64,000 nt of DNA from Cubamyces lactineus. Its lineage: Eukaryota > Basidiomycota > Agaricomycetes > Polyporales > Polyporaceae. Within the stretch, counting starts at the first letter, position 1, and every line of letters starts with the position of its first letter. The notes beneath the pieces were generated by a model, which made no database searches, was not told the origin of the DNA, and worked only from the letters and a program-made list of their open reading frames with translations. Shown one piece after another: positions 40,560 to 53,500 of the stretch. Location: the NCBI GenBank assembly GCA_022376465.1, contig JACDTU010000005.1, positions 732,001 through 796,000 of the forward strand, given 5' to 3'. The position numbers were made by a program, and so were the translations under genes.

Positions 40560-43500
40560 GTGTACGAGTAAGCATGCATTGCAGCTCATCCTCGATTCAC
40601 GACTGACCCGATATTTTTGAGCAGTTTTGAGAAGCAAGCAAAGCGAACTGTAGTCCGATACCCCAACTCATGCACTGTAGGAATATCACTCACTCATGCA
40701 CACAATATATATCATCATACTTCGGGGCGTTTGTACTTGAATTGGACGCGTAGCAGATGGGACTAGGCATTTAACGATTATCTCATGTACAACCTAGAAG
40801 ACGTACGAACTGGCAACAGATACACACCTCATGCTAGCTGGTAGTCTAGCTTCGCTTATGAGCCGCATATATGTTGTATGGAGCATCTGGGATGTAGTGG
40901 GTCAAGACTGTTTGGAAGACTCATTAACTGGTAATCGTTGGGCTCACCTCACGCGCGAGCCTTCCATTCGCTATGGAACGTATAAAATATGGCGAAAACG
41001 CTATATGGTACAAGTGTCAATCGCTGGTAGACGGACTCCACTTTGTGGCCGCATACAGCGATACCAGTAGCTGCGCGAGGATCTCGGAAAAGTCGGGGTC
41101 GCGGGGTGGTGTACAGCGTAATATGAACGCGGTCATGAATTCGAACGAAATGACCCACCGAATATCACGAGTCTCCTGCTATAATACACGCCTAGAAACT
41201 GGGGTTGGTGGTAAATAACAAGGAAGGAACTGGTCGTACTACAGTATACCGTGACCGCAATCCAAGTATGTGACCATGCGATGACATGCATACCACTTCC
41301 GAGACGGTTTCCTCTTTCAGACATTCTACACGATCCTTCGTAGTAGTGAGCTCTACTTTCAAGCAAGTGATACATTCTTCAGTTTCCATGCGCTTAGACC
41401 ATCTAACTCGCTGGAAACTGTAGAAAGACCGACAGCCAATTACGTCTAGTATCGGAATGGTGATCTGCCCAATTCCCCCCACCTCGTGTCAGGAGCATGG
41501 ACAATCATCGTAGGGTTATTGGACCTCGGTAACAAATCCAATGGTCAGTCTGACCAGATACAAAGTTCCGTGGCACTGAGCAGAAACCCCATGTTCACAG
41601 CGGCCGAACCGTCCTACAGAGACCTTTACCGGGCGTTAGAGCATGCCTCGACGCAGAAAGTCATATCCGGGAGAGAGGCGAGTCCCAGGTGTACTTTGTT
41701 TCCTCCACCTATGCTCACCGCTGCAGTCAAATGGAAGCACAAATCGACTGATACACTGCCAGTACTGCACCCTCCACATCAAACGGGTCAAAGTCAGCTG
41801 GTGGTCTCGCTAGTATCCACCCAGCTGCCTCGGGGCTAACTTCGACACTTGCGGGACATATCCCGCAAACATAGCGTGGGACGATGCTGCGCGCGAGGGA
41901 AACATAACTCCATGGCACTCGCATGACGAGAGACGTTTAGACGTTACGCTGATCCTCCGCAGCTCCACCAAGATACTCACACGAATCGTGACGGTGTTTC
42001 ATCGCCCATCCTCGGGTTTGGGCACCGTGTTTCTTCACCATTGAGGAGGCACGCCTATCGCACTGTGGTACGGGCGCGTCCTGACGGTGCATACCTTTTG
42101 GGCACACGAACTCTCGCACCAAGGTGAATGCTCGCGATTCGTTTTCAACGTCTTGACGTCGCCCTTGGCCTGGTCGACGCGTGATCTTCCCGCAGTTTTC
42201 CCAGTGAGTGCATCTCCGAGGGACCTTGTGACATGATGTGCTCCTCCCCCATATTGTGTACGAAGACCTTGCATCGATACTATAGCTCGAAAAACACCTG
42301 CCGAGGTTGAATATCAATGGAACATACCATGAGAATAAGGTGTCACATTTTTTAACGCCGTCCATGGAAGTAAGCCTCGGGTGCGAATCATCGGAATACT
42401 CCAGCATATCAATGTCCAGCTCACCTCGTCCGTTCTCTCAATGCATATCGCTGCGCAACTCACACCGAGCACATCCTCCGGCCGCTCACCGAGATTATAC
42501 GCGCCCCATCAAACGCCACGAAGGGATTCACTGGCAGACCCAAGGCGATGGCTCATTGTGTGCGCAGGTATCGCGGCGGCACTGTGCGCGAAGGCATCTT
42601 CACTGTCTTCGTCGAATATGTCTTCTGGGCTCGGCAACGACCGTCGCCCCGGAAAATCCTGCGCGCACCCTCTTCGCGTAGCAACTTCGCGCCGTCGTAC
42701 GCTGCGCGATGCATTCGAACACTCGACCACTCGACCACGCGGGGGCAAAGAGCGGTTCAAGGGAGCGCGCCGCTCTGCAATTGGCCACAGCGCCTCCCAC
42801 GCGGCGCGCAGATTCCCATTCTCCCGCCAATACCTGAGAGCGGGGTAAGCCGTGAGATAGAGGGGACCAGTGTGGGTAGCCGCCATACAATATACGCACC
42901 TCGAACGCATGCTGTGTCCGGCGCGAAGCCTCAGGCCTCAGGCCACGCCTTTGGAATCCCCGACGTTCTGCGAGTTGAGAGGCGGCCTCTGCTCCCAAAT
43001 TCCAATGCCAGCGGCGGTGCTTCCTTCTATCACCATCCAGCCCACCAGTCGACCAGCTGCAGAGCAGAAGCACTGACACCACCGCTACCAGTCCCACCCC
43101 GGTTCCCAAACCGGGCGTCGAATCCCCCGAAGGCCGCGCGAACGCCCGTGTCTTTCTCCATCTCCGGGCTCGGTGCGTCTTCCTAGCACGTCGAGCACGA
43201 CGTAGAAGACTCGCCCCGTCGGCCTTGCGTCGCTCGTAAGGCCTAGTAGCAGGCAGGCCCGATCGTGCAGCCACGGCGTACTGACCACCACGACCATACA
43301 ACCCTGGGCGAGGCCGCGGCGCCGCGCAGGACGTGCCGTCACCGAAGAGAGGCACGAGCACCCCCGATTTCGCTCTGCGTGGCAGCAGCCCAGTGTTCTC
43401 AGCCGCGCTGGACAGTGTACGACATAATGCAGCCGAGCCCGCACCTTCTCCTCTTACCTTACATACGTACGCGATGCACCATCTTGATCCCCGAGATGAC

Positions 43501-44735
43501 GAGAGGCGCGCTGCCAGTAGGAAGTACACGCGCGGTTCAGGAAGCGTGCTCTCACAATTGGGCATCTTTGACGCTTCGGTCTTCGGTCTTCCGTTCAAAC
43601 TTCATGCGCGCATGGGCTCCAGGCTGCTCCCCGGCCGGGAGCTCGGGTGTGCGCCTTCGCAAACGTGTCCAGCTGCCAAGCTCAACAACAGCTTCGGACT
43701 TCCCGCAGCAAGCCAGTTGGCCAGTCGAGGCTCGACACCGAACCACAGGACCTAGGTCGCCGCGTTTCACTCTGATGCGCCCACACCAGAAGACCGTAGC
43801 GAGACAAACAGAGGGAGGAAGAGTTTGTTCCGAGGAGACACACGCATCTATATTGGGCAATTAGATTACAGCATATACAAAGCAATTGCTACAGTACTTC
43901 GCGGCCAGGTCGCCGCCTCCAGGCACTCCGGGGCCCGGCCGCGCCCTCCGCACATTTTGGTACGCGTCGCGTCGGGACTGATGAGGAGTGGGCGATGGAG
44001 GATGAGGCGAGGGGCCCGCTTGACAATGACAGCGCGGACTCGGCCGCCCGCAGTGTTCGATGTTGGATGAATATGAGATATGGGAGAGAGAGAGAGAGGA
44101 AGGAGGAGGACCACGATAGCAGAACAAGTGTGACGCACAGGAGACCTGAATGAAGAGGACGGTGACGTGTGTGAGAATGGGGGGTACGAGGCAGAAAGCG
44201 ACTGAGCAAGTACAGGGACCAGGAAGCCAACGACGAGAACGACACATCCGAACCGGGAGGATCCAAGGAACAGGTGGGGGAGTGAGGGCGAGGGTGGGGG
44301 ACGGGCTAATCCAGGAAAGCATTTGGACGGGGGTAGATGCAAAGACGGTCCAGAGAAGACAAGTCCAACGATGCGGCGCAGTGGAGCACAGAGAGAGAGG
44401 GGAAAGAGGAGAAGAACCAAATGAGCGTGCCGATGATTATAGTTCGATGAATGAGTGTGAGGTATGTGCGGTAATGATGCAATGAGCGTGAGTGTGTATG
44501 TGAGTAATACCTTAGAAATGCGATGCGATGCGAGATGAGAAAAGAAACCAAAACGCAATGAGTGTGTGAGTGATGTGGAATGCGCCGCAGTGGAGGAGTT
44601 GGCTACAATGGTGTACTAGCGTATGATTGTAGGGTCCTGGGTGTTGAGCTAGGTGATGGCGGAGTTGTCGAGGGTACGAATGGGAGTGGATGGGGAGGTC
44701 GAGATCCTGGGCGGTCGGTGACGTTGCGCGGCGCT
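40560..44735. other. Gene-poor interval
   Basis: Nothing is convincing from 40560 to 42300. Between about 42380 and 43760 overlapping frames are open on both strands (plus 42381-42848, 42548-43186 and 43333-43755; minus 42600-43598 with one hydrophobic run VGLVAVVSVLLLCSW). One of these may belong to a spliced gene, but no family is recognisable and I cannot choose the strand. 43870-44700 is simple purine-rich sequence and probably includes the 3' untranslated region of the gene that ends at 44736. Confidence 0.5.
44084..44098 (+). repeat. GA dinucleotide run
   Basis: A run of seven GA units in a wider purine-rich stretch (about 44060-44120), non-coding. Confidence 0.7.
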
Positions 44736-47559
44736 TTATGAAATATAGGACCAGGCCAAGTTTACACGGCCGACGTCCTTGATGACCACCTGGGCCTGAA
44801 TGCGACACACCTGCGGACGACGTCATCAGCAACCCGCCCCTATCAATCGTCAAATCAACCTCAAACCGCGACCCACCATGTCCGCAGCCTCCCAGTCCTT
44901 CCAGTACACATGCAAGCTCCCATCATCCTTCGTGTCGATCTTTCTCACCGGCCCGAAGCTCTCGCACCATTTCACCACATTCTGCACGCGTTTCTCCCGC
45001 TCCTTCGCACGGTGCTCCGCCTCGGCTGGCGACTGCGGCGCGCGCGACGCGTTCAGGTCGAGCGGCGCACCGCTGATCACGAGCTTCTTTTTCCTCCGGC
45101 GCTGGCGACCGGTCAATGACGCGAAGAACGATTGTGAGCGAGGTGTGGGGACGAGGAACGACGGCGAGGGCGTGCTAGGCGACGGCAGCGGTAACGTCGG
45201 TTGCGGCGGCGGCGAGTCGGGCGTCATAGGACGGTCAGGAATTTGCAACATGAGCGGTTCCCGTGGAGGCGACGGCGGCATCTTCAGCTGCTCTGGCGCG
45301 AGCAGAGGGGATTCAGGAGTGAGGTGAGGATTTTCCGCAAACACAGGCTCTTCTTCATACATGTACGATGAGCTTGTCGTCCCGTACGCATCCGTCTCGG
45401 GGAGCGGTGAGGGCAACATAGGCTCAACCGGCGTTGCTAGCGTAGATGCCGACGACCCGCTTGACGACGACACAGAAGGTGCGAGGATCTTCGGTGCATG
45501 GTGTGTGGGCAGGTTGAACGACGGTCTTGACGAGAGAGACTGCATGGCTTCACGAGAGCTGGAGCGGCGGATGTCGAGCACGTCAGAGGAACCGCGGGGA
45601 GTGTTGGGCGGGGGCTGGGGCTTTCCAACGGACCCCGCGCGAGCGCGGCCGGATATTAAGCTGAATAGGCGATCTCGCTTCTTCGTCTTGCTAGCCGGAG
45701 ATGATGACACATCAGGGCCGTCCACCTGCCTGATTCGGGGGCGGGACGCCACGGAATCAAGCGACCAGCGAGACGCCAGGGCAGTCGCCGTCCCTTCTGC
45801 ATCATCTCCTGTGGGCGGCTCAAATTGACCTGCAGGGTCGTCGGATGGGGACCAGGTGATAGCCTCGCCTGGCGAGACTTCTTCCCCCTCGGAATCCGGC
45901 GTCACCGTCGCATCGCTCATGGGCGACGGGAGCAGTGTGGATGCGCCCCGAACTATCGAGGGCGACGGCACCGTGGCGAGCTCGGCAAGTCTCCGCAATT
46001 GAGGAGTCGAGTGCGAAGTCGAGAGCGCTGGCAGTGTGGGCCGCTGTTTGCGCCGAGGGCTGGACCCGATGGAGAACGGTCCGCACAATTCGTCACTGGT
46101 TCGCATCACCGTGGCGCTACTGCTCCGGCCTCGCCCCGTGAGTTTAGGCGAAGGCGGTAGTGTAGAATCTTGCCCCGGAAGATAGACTGCTGCCCGCTTC
46201 TCTACTTCACTATCACGCTCCTCGAGAAGAGACATCGTAGAGGAGATCGAAGGGTACGTCGCATGGCGCTGAGCGGTTGGCTTTGGTGGCGACGAGCTCG
46301 ACACGGAAGATGCATGAGGGCGGCCGGGTTGGCGCAGCTGAGGGGAGGCGGAGAGACGCGAAGAGAGCCGTGGAGATGGAGGTGGAGTGTGCTTGCTATC
46401 GGAGAGCAGCGAGCGGGGTGAAACAGGAGCCGAGGGGATAGGTGAAGACAAGTTCGATGTCGATGGTGTCGGTGGGGGTACTATCGGTAAGCTTGGTCGC
46501 GGACGCAACTTCAACGGAGGAACACTGGGGAGAGGCTGGAAGAATCAGGTGAGCACACCCATCGCTTCAAGTGAATCTACGGACAAAGAAGCAGATATGA
46601 TGATGGCAAACTACACAGAGAACGGCACCCGACGGTCGCTGTCCGCTCTCGCAAGTGCAAGCGTTTCGCACGAAAATCGCGGAAGGGCGCAAAAGGGCTG
46701 CGATGTGTTCTCACCGCGCCGTCGGCCAGTCGCGGTCCATCTGCCAGCATTGCACCCGAGTCTCTTCGCTGAGGACTATGCCATATTGGGACAGAGGACG
46801 CTTTTCGGCATTGGCCGAGAGCCACGCGAGTGGACGCGAACACGATCGCCAAAATTCTGACCCCCGGACTTTCCCCCCGCAACCACGCGCAAAAGACTGC
46901 AAGCTTTGCGACCGTTGGAAAGTCAAAAGCTTGCGCGCATCACTTGATGTATCCTCAACGGTCGCCAACCGTGCTCCCAAAAGACGCGCTGAAACCGAGA
47001 CTCGCGGCGTGACACGTAGCTAGAAGCCAGCTTGACGTCTGGCTCGATGCGACGCGCGCGAGGATAGACGCGAATAGGCCCAAAACACAAGATGACACGA
47101 AGGCACACGAGCTGCTCACCTTGTCATAGCCATTCCGAGGCGGCTGCGTGAGGCTTTGCGAACGCACTCGCGCGTGGGACAGGGGTGACGGCTGGTGATT
47201 GAAGAGCGTTGGGTCATACACACATGGCAGACAAGCTTCTTCATCTTCTTCCTCAACTGTACGCGTGACGGCGCGGTCAATCAACGAACATGTCGGGCGG
47301 GAGAAGCACCGGAGATGGACATACCGTCGAAGAGATCCGGGATGCTGGATGCAGAGTCCGCAGCCTCCTCCAGGGCCCAACTATACTCTGTCTGAATCCA
47401 GTCATCGAGGTAAGAGGACTTTTCCGAGAGGGGGTGTATGTGGTCCTCGTTGTCAAAAAAGCGATCTTCGTAGCCGAGCTGCTGCAGAAGCTCGAGTTTC
47501 GCGTCGAGCTCACGTGGAGAGGCTGCGAGGGAGCGGTGGTGGGCGTGCATGGCAGACAT
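44736..47559 (-). CDS. Ser/Pro-rich protein with C-terminal RRM-like domain (701 aa)
   Basis: Four exons: 47559-47325, 47256-47120, 46535-44877 and 44810-44736, joining in frame. The N-terminus (MSAMHAHHRSLAASPRELD) contains a short helical, acidic segment with LELLQQLGYEDRFFDNEDH. The central 550 residues are a disordered mix of Ser, Pro and Arg with many SP sites, suggesting phosphorylation. The last 60 residues form an RRM-like unit: VQNVVKWCESFGPVRKID, DDGSLHVYWKDWEAADMVCR and VNLAWSYIS. The last exon adds only 24 residues but completes that fold. Intron 2 is long (584 nt) and could hide another exon. RNA binding is inferred, not shown; canonical RNP1 aromatic residues are weak. Confidence 0.8.
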
Positions 47560-50500
47560 GACTTGGAGAGGAGGATGAGGTGGCCGGATAGAAAAGCGAG
47601 ACGCGTGAGGGCACACCGGCAAGCAAGCGAGTGTGATGAGTCGAGCGCGCTGTTACGTATGGCGGTTGGGCGGGGACGGAGGAAGAGCGCGTCTGTGCGG
47701 AGAGAGGGCAACTGGAGGGACGGACGTGAGGAGCTGGAAGGAGGGATCAGCGGGAAGGGGCATTGAAGAGAGGGAGGAGACGGGTATTTGAAGCGAGAGG
47801 TGGAAGAGGGATCCCAAGTCCAAGTCGAGTCCTGCTCTTCGCTTGGCCCAGAGTTTGATGAATATTCTCCACAGAAGGGCGAGAACCGCCTGCCATCCTC
47901 GGCTTTTTTGCGAATATCTGCCCGACTTCTACTCCCATCAGCGTTATTCTTATGTAAGCACCACACCCATCGCCCCTTCTGTCCAATCGCACGCCTCCCT
48001 CGTTTTCCCACTGTTTCTCCGGCCACGCGACGGCCTCTCCCCGGCCGAGCCCTCCTCCGGCCGTACCGCTCTGATGGGCCGCCCGTTCTCAGCGTGCTGC
48101 GCCTCCGCTAACCAGCCTCGTTCTCCCCGAACATTCAGCCAGCGTATACGAAACATAGCTCTTGGCCTTCAGAACACCACCTCTGCCCACCGTTCAGAAG
48201 CCCCTTAGTCTGGGAACGCGTGAGAGGAGTTAAAGAGTAAATACGGCCTTTGCACCTACCGCCGCCCCGCCGCCCCGCCGCCCGTCGTCGCATTGCCTCC
48301 TTCTCATCCGGCGGTCCTCAGCAACCAGCACCCTCTTCGACCTCCGCTCGACCTCCCATCTTCCTCGCATCGGTCTCCCGCGGGATGCATGTTCGATGCT
48401 CCGGCGCAATCGCATCTTCTTTTGCACCACGGGCGTGACGCCACCAATCGAACACCCGTCTCCGTCTTGCACTGGCCGCCTTCATTCGATGTCGCTATTT
48501 GCATGTTATGTATTCCTCACACGACGCCCCCGCACGTCCGGTATTGAGAGATTCTGTGGGCAATTGCCGATTCCCGCTCCTGCTGCGCTTCATGTACCAG
48601 TGCACGCGTACTAACAAACTGAATTAACATTGCGGCCAGCTGTCCATCGAGTATATACAGGCGCCGAACTGGAATCCTTGTCACAGTCTCTCTACAGCCC
48701 CTCCCCCTCGGCTCGGCTCGAATGGGGATCTGGTTCCTACGGCAGCTCAATGGATGGCATGCATTATCGCCATTCCGTCCGTCTTCGTCCATGTTCCGGA
48801 TCGTCGCCACGATGTCTGTCCTTTCCCCTTTGGCAATCTCTACTCACCCACCGCTTGCAGGTCCCACTCTCTCGCCGAGCACGCCGATAGGGCCCACAAT
48901 GCGCTCCCGACGCTGCAGGGTCCGGGTGCGCTGACATTATCAGCGATGTTGGCTTTGACGCAATCATCGCACGCCCTAAAGATGTATGTCAAGGACAGAC
49001 GTCCCAGGCCTGCCGTCCCTGCGTGCCTTGGTACATGTGCGACATATGATTCTGCTCGTCTTCTCAGAACTTCCCCCTCTGGCACCTGTGATGCCTCGCC
49101 TGGTCCTTCCCCAAACTCTCCAAACGACCAAGCTTCAGCCTACAACAGCACGATGGCCATCTCCGCCCCTGCATTGAACCCAGGCGCGATAACAAGCTCG
49201 AGCTTCTTCATTATGGCCGGCGCTTCTGGTCTCGGAGTGATCCTCTACGGCCCCTCTACGGTCCCCTGGATGGCAACCCTCCATCGCCCATCGGGGACGT
49301 GCTTCTCCACCCTGCGGCCCTCTACCACCGCGCTCGGCACATCAATCGCAACCTTCGTGCGTTTCCCCGCGCCCTCGCTGCCAATCACCTACCCTCTGTC
49401 AACCACAATCTCCATCCGGCCAAATATGGCGCGCAGGGTCCAGGCCGAGCGCGGTATCTCGCGCTACCGCCTGCTTCCCCAGGTCCCTGCGTGTCGCCGC
49501 CCAAGTCTGCGCGACTGCCTCCAAGATGGGAGGTGTGGAGGTGAGCACACTGCCGCGTTAGGAACGTAGGCGGCGGCGGCGGTGGTGGTGGCTGCCGCAT
49601 CTGAGGCCTAGATGCTCAGGCGTCGCGGCAATGCACCCGCCCCTGTTCACGCGCCGCACACCCGTCCTCTCCCCGCAGCAAAGACAGAGAGCCCTTACAC
49701 GGTGTGTTTGCTGAGGGAATACTGAACCTTGCTATCTTCAGCGGGCGCCCCGCCGCGCCGTGCCCGGCCGTCCTCGGCTGCGGCCACTGCCGCTCCCGCG
49801 GACACAACGGGGGGGACGCCCCTGCCCAGACGCACTTCGGTGCTCCTCCTCCATACGGACGTAAGCTTGAAGTGCACGGGAGCGGTCCGGCGCTGAGCAG
49901 TAAGCAACGCCCCACTCTTCAAACGAAGACGGCGATGTCTGCCCCGCGGACGGGCACCGTTAATTGAGCCTCCGAAGGTGGACGTGCACCCCCGGCTTCG
50001 CGCGCGTCTGTGCGTCGTTCATGTCCTGCCGTCGAGGTGTTGGGCGAGTTCGTATGACGACGCTGGGCTGCTCGGATTGGCTTGCTGGCGGCGTCCCCGC
50101 CTCCTGCGAGGCTTCATTTCGCTACCTTACGCTACCGCACGCAGCTTAGCTTGGTGCGCCAAGTTCGCGGCAAGGGACCTCGGACATGGACATGATGCAT
50201 GAATAGCTGGGGGGACGTGATACAGTAGTTCGACCTTGGCAATTGTGCTTACTACTTGCTACTGCCCCCTCGCCGGCACCCCCTGGGCGCGCCTGCTGAT
50301 ATGTTGCGTGCCTCAGAACACGTCCTCGATCTGCTGCCGCACATACCGTTCTCGCGATCTGTCGACGCGCGCCGATGTATGGACGCAGCGCAGATATGAA
50401 CCTTCAAGTCGTCTCAAGCATCGCGCCTGCAGTACTGTACATCTGCGCACGGCCCATAGCGCGCTACCCCATCCATAATACACCTTACGCTCACACTCAA

Positions 50501-53500
50501 AAGTCAGCTAAGGCCCGCTGCCCAAGGGCAATACTCAACGACCAGATGCGTCGCCGTCCGGGAGAAGACCCCGCGTCCCTGTCGAACGCCGTGCCAGCGC
50601 ACGCCGCCGACCACCGCGGGGATGCTGTATCTGATCTAAGCTCTCCCGGGCCCGGCAGGACGCGGGGGGCCAGAGCGAGCTCCTCGAGAACAGCGAACAC
50701 GCCGTTCTGTGGTGGCTGTCTGCCCATGCTCGGTTCCCCCCGTTCCTGCTGCTGACCCGCCCCATGGACGTCGACGTCGACGGCGTGACGGCGGTGATAC
50801 CGCGTGCCCCGAATGGCTCAGCCCCTGCTAGCCGCGCATGGAATCTCCGTAGCAAGTTGCTCGCACTACATGTGTGATGGGAGGTGCTGGGGTGCTGGGA
50901 CGCAGACGCGCCCGGCGAAGGAGAAGAAGGGGAAGAAGGAAAGGCCCGTCAGCGAGCGAGCACAGTCGTGATCATGACCAGCGCAATCTATCCAAGCCAG
51001 TCGATGCGCGCACTCAGGAAAGGCAGTCGGCGAACGGCGTTGGGCTGGATGGCCCCGCTGGACGGGGTAGGCTACTGGACGTATATCGTACCGCGCGGAC
51101 AATGTGACACTGCTTCGACAGCTCGTCGGGCCTCGCGCTCGACTCTCGCACGCTCACCCCGGTGGGGTCTGCCCCAGACGTACTTGCGCACTCCCAGATG
51201 TGCGCGCCCCGCCGTGGTGCCATCAGAAGTTGGGGTGTGTGGAGGTGTTGCTGCGCCGTGGATGCGCATGAGCTCTGGGTCACGGTCTGGCGTCGGCGCA
51301 GCTTCCAGCCGTGCACGCTGTATATTGTTCTGATTAGCTTTTCTTCCTTCTTTCTTTTTGGTGCTGCACACGCTGGAGCGCATCGTTCAACAGAAGGGAT
51401 CTGCGTCGGCGCGCGCGAGGTGCCCCGTACAAGCCTCCGCGTTCCCGATGCCGGGCGATTGGGAGGGGGCTTATACGGATTTAATACCGAGATGCTCTCA
51501 GGTGCGATTCAAGCGAGCACCCGACGTCAATGCACGAGCAGCTGATTGACGGAGCACCGCGATCATACGTACATACCGTACGCAGTACCTGCGTGCGAGG
51601 CATGTACGGTCATACAACCCACGACGCATCACTAGCGATGCTTCGTGCTTCTGCGGACCATGCTCGACCGCCCGTTACAGTCGCCGCGGCCGCGCGCGCA
51701 CACGCAGCGGAAGCAGCAGCGTAAACAGCGTTCGCTTCGGTGTCCAAGCTTCGATGCACCTGTCCCTTATGTCCGCCCTCGACCACCGCCCTCACCGCCC
51801 TCACCTGCCTCCTCTGGCCCTCTCCCGGCGTTCGCATGCGTTCCATCCGAGCAGGCTGCCACCGGCGCGCCATATCAGGCAGCCCGTGCGCACGGTCATA
51901 TCGCAATCGGGGGTCTTGCCGACGTCCTTGCCATCGTCGCTTCTCGGGGCTCGATGCCTCGACGTCGGGCAGACGCGCTCATGCACTTACGCGATGGGAG
52001 TGTGGCAGGTGCGCACCACAGTCCCACAGCGGAGCTTTGATCGCGCTCTCTTCCCCCCAGCCGCAAATGAAGGACGTCCATTCGAACCGCATGATGGGAT
52101 GGTACAACGCATCTGAGCGTCATACGTTCCGCGAGGAAGTCGGCTCGAGCTGGGAGAAGGCAGCGAAAGGCTGCCGCCGCGACTTCGCGGATGTTCTCAT
52201 CGCGGCGGCCTCTGCGGGGGCGCGCAAGGCGCCCCGGATCACCGAGCCCGGGCCACCGAACGCCAGGACTCCGCGCTTCAAGCTTCAAGGCGCAAGCCTC
52301 GAAAAACCGCCGGCAGGGGAACATCGCGCCCCTCGCGCTCCTTCGCTCCGTGCTCTCTTCCGTTTCCGCCGAGTGACAGGGGGGACGGGCTAGTGCAAAA
52401 GCCCCCGCGAACGTTGGGCAAGTTCTGCGCGAGCGAGCCCTGACTTTGACTGAGCCAAGGCCAGGGCCCGATTGCGCATCGCAGCGTCGTCCGTTGCGCG
52501 CGGCTCCGATGCGCTTCTCTCCGAGCAGGCCCCCGGGCTCTCGAACGTCCGCGCTCACTATCTTGAGTGCTCCCGGACGTCGGCAAGAGGAACCGATTCG
52601 CAGTGGCACGAATAGGTGACCGAAGGATGTCTCGGTACGGACCAATGCATGTTGAGCTGGCGTACGATGCCCTAAAGAGCGTCTCGTTCGAGTCCCATGG
52701 GGACAAAGAGTATCGCCGGCGGGGCAGCCCCAAGGGTAAGCCCTCGAAGTCGGCGCATCGCTCGGTATCCCCCATACGTACCATGTACCTCTTCGAATCG
52801 CATCTGTGCCTCGTCTTCTCACCGTGGCGCGCGAGAACTCCTGGGGTGCCTACGATGCTGATGCCGCGCTGGGCCGCTCGCCCTTAAGCTATTGCATGGC
52901 GGACCCCATGACGAAGTCCTACTCTTTGAAATCTGGGCGCTGTGACTGCGCCACCGCGGCTGCGATTCCTTTCGAGAGCGCGACTTCGTCACGTATGGGG
53001 AGGATCAGGCGGTCGTACAAACCCCGGAGAACGACCGTTGCCACTGAAAGTGGCGTATCTGAAGTGCGCGATGAGCCTGAAGGAGAGGTTGGGGGTCTTC
53101 TGCTCTTCTGCAAGCGGCAAAGCGAGTTAATCGTGCTTACCTTGTGCATGGCAGGCGCTTCCGGCAAATAACAAGCATAAGAACATATCTCGCGTCGATC
53201 GTGGCTGCTCGCGAGACTAGCTAGCAATCTATGTCAAGAATCTTGACGGTGGCGGGCAATTCGGACCAATGTTCGCAAACTGCGCCGGTTACTCAAACAT
53301 ACGGCCTTGACCATACCTGGTACCTCTGAGCGCGTTGCGGCCGGAGTGCAAAGGAGGAAGACTGCTGAACACAGCACCGCCGGTTCGCACACCCACACAG
53401 ATCGCATCACGTGACCCCAAGTATATGCCGATGGCAGGCTCCGGTGCGTCGATAGGTAGGAAGTGCTTTCGCTTGATCCACACCATCCATCAAGTCATTT

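Noticed and set aside
42600..43598. 332-aa minus-strand frame with one hydrophobic run
   Set aside because: Equally long plus-strand frames overlap it, it shows no family signature, and no start or splice evidence favours it.
51896..52822. 308-aa minus-strand open frame
   Set aside because: Arg/Pro/Ala/Gly-rich composition expected from high GC, several overlapping frames of similar length on both strands, and no motif.
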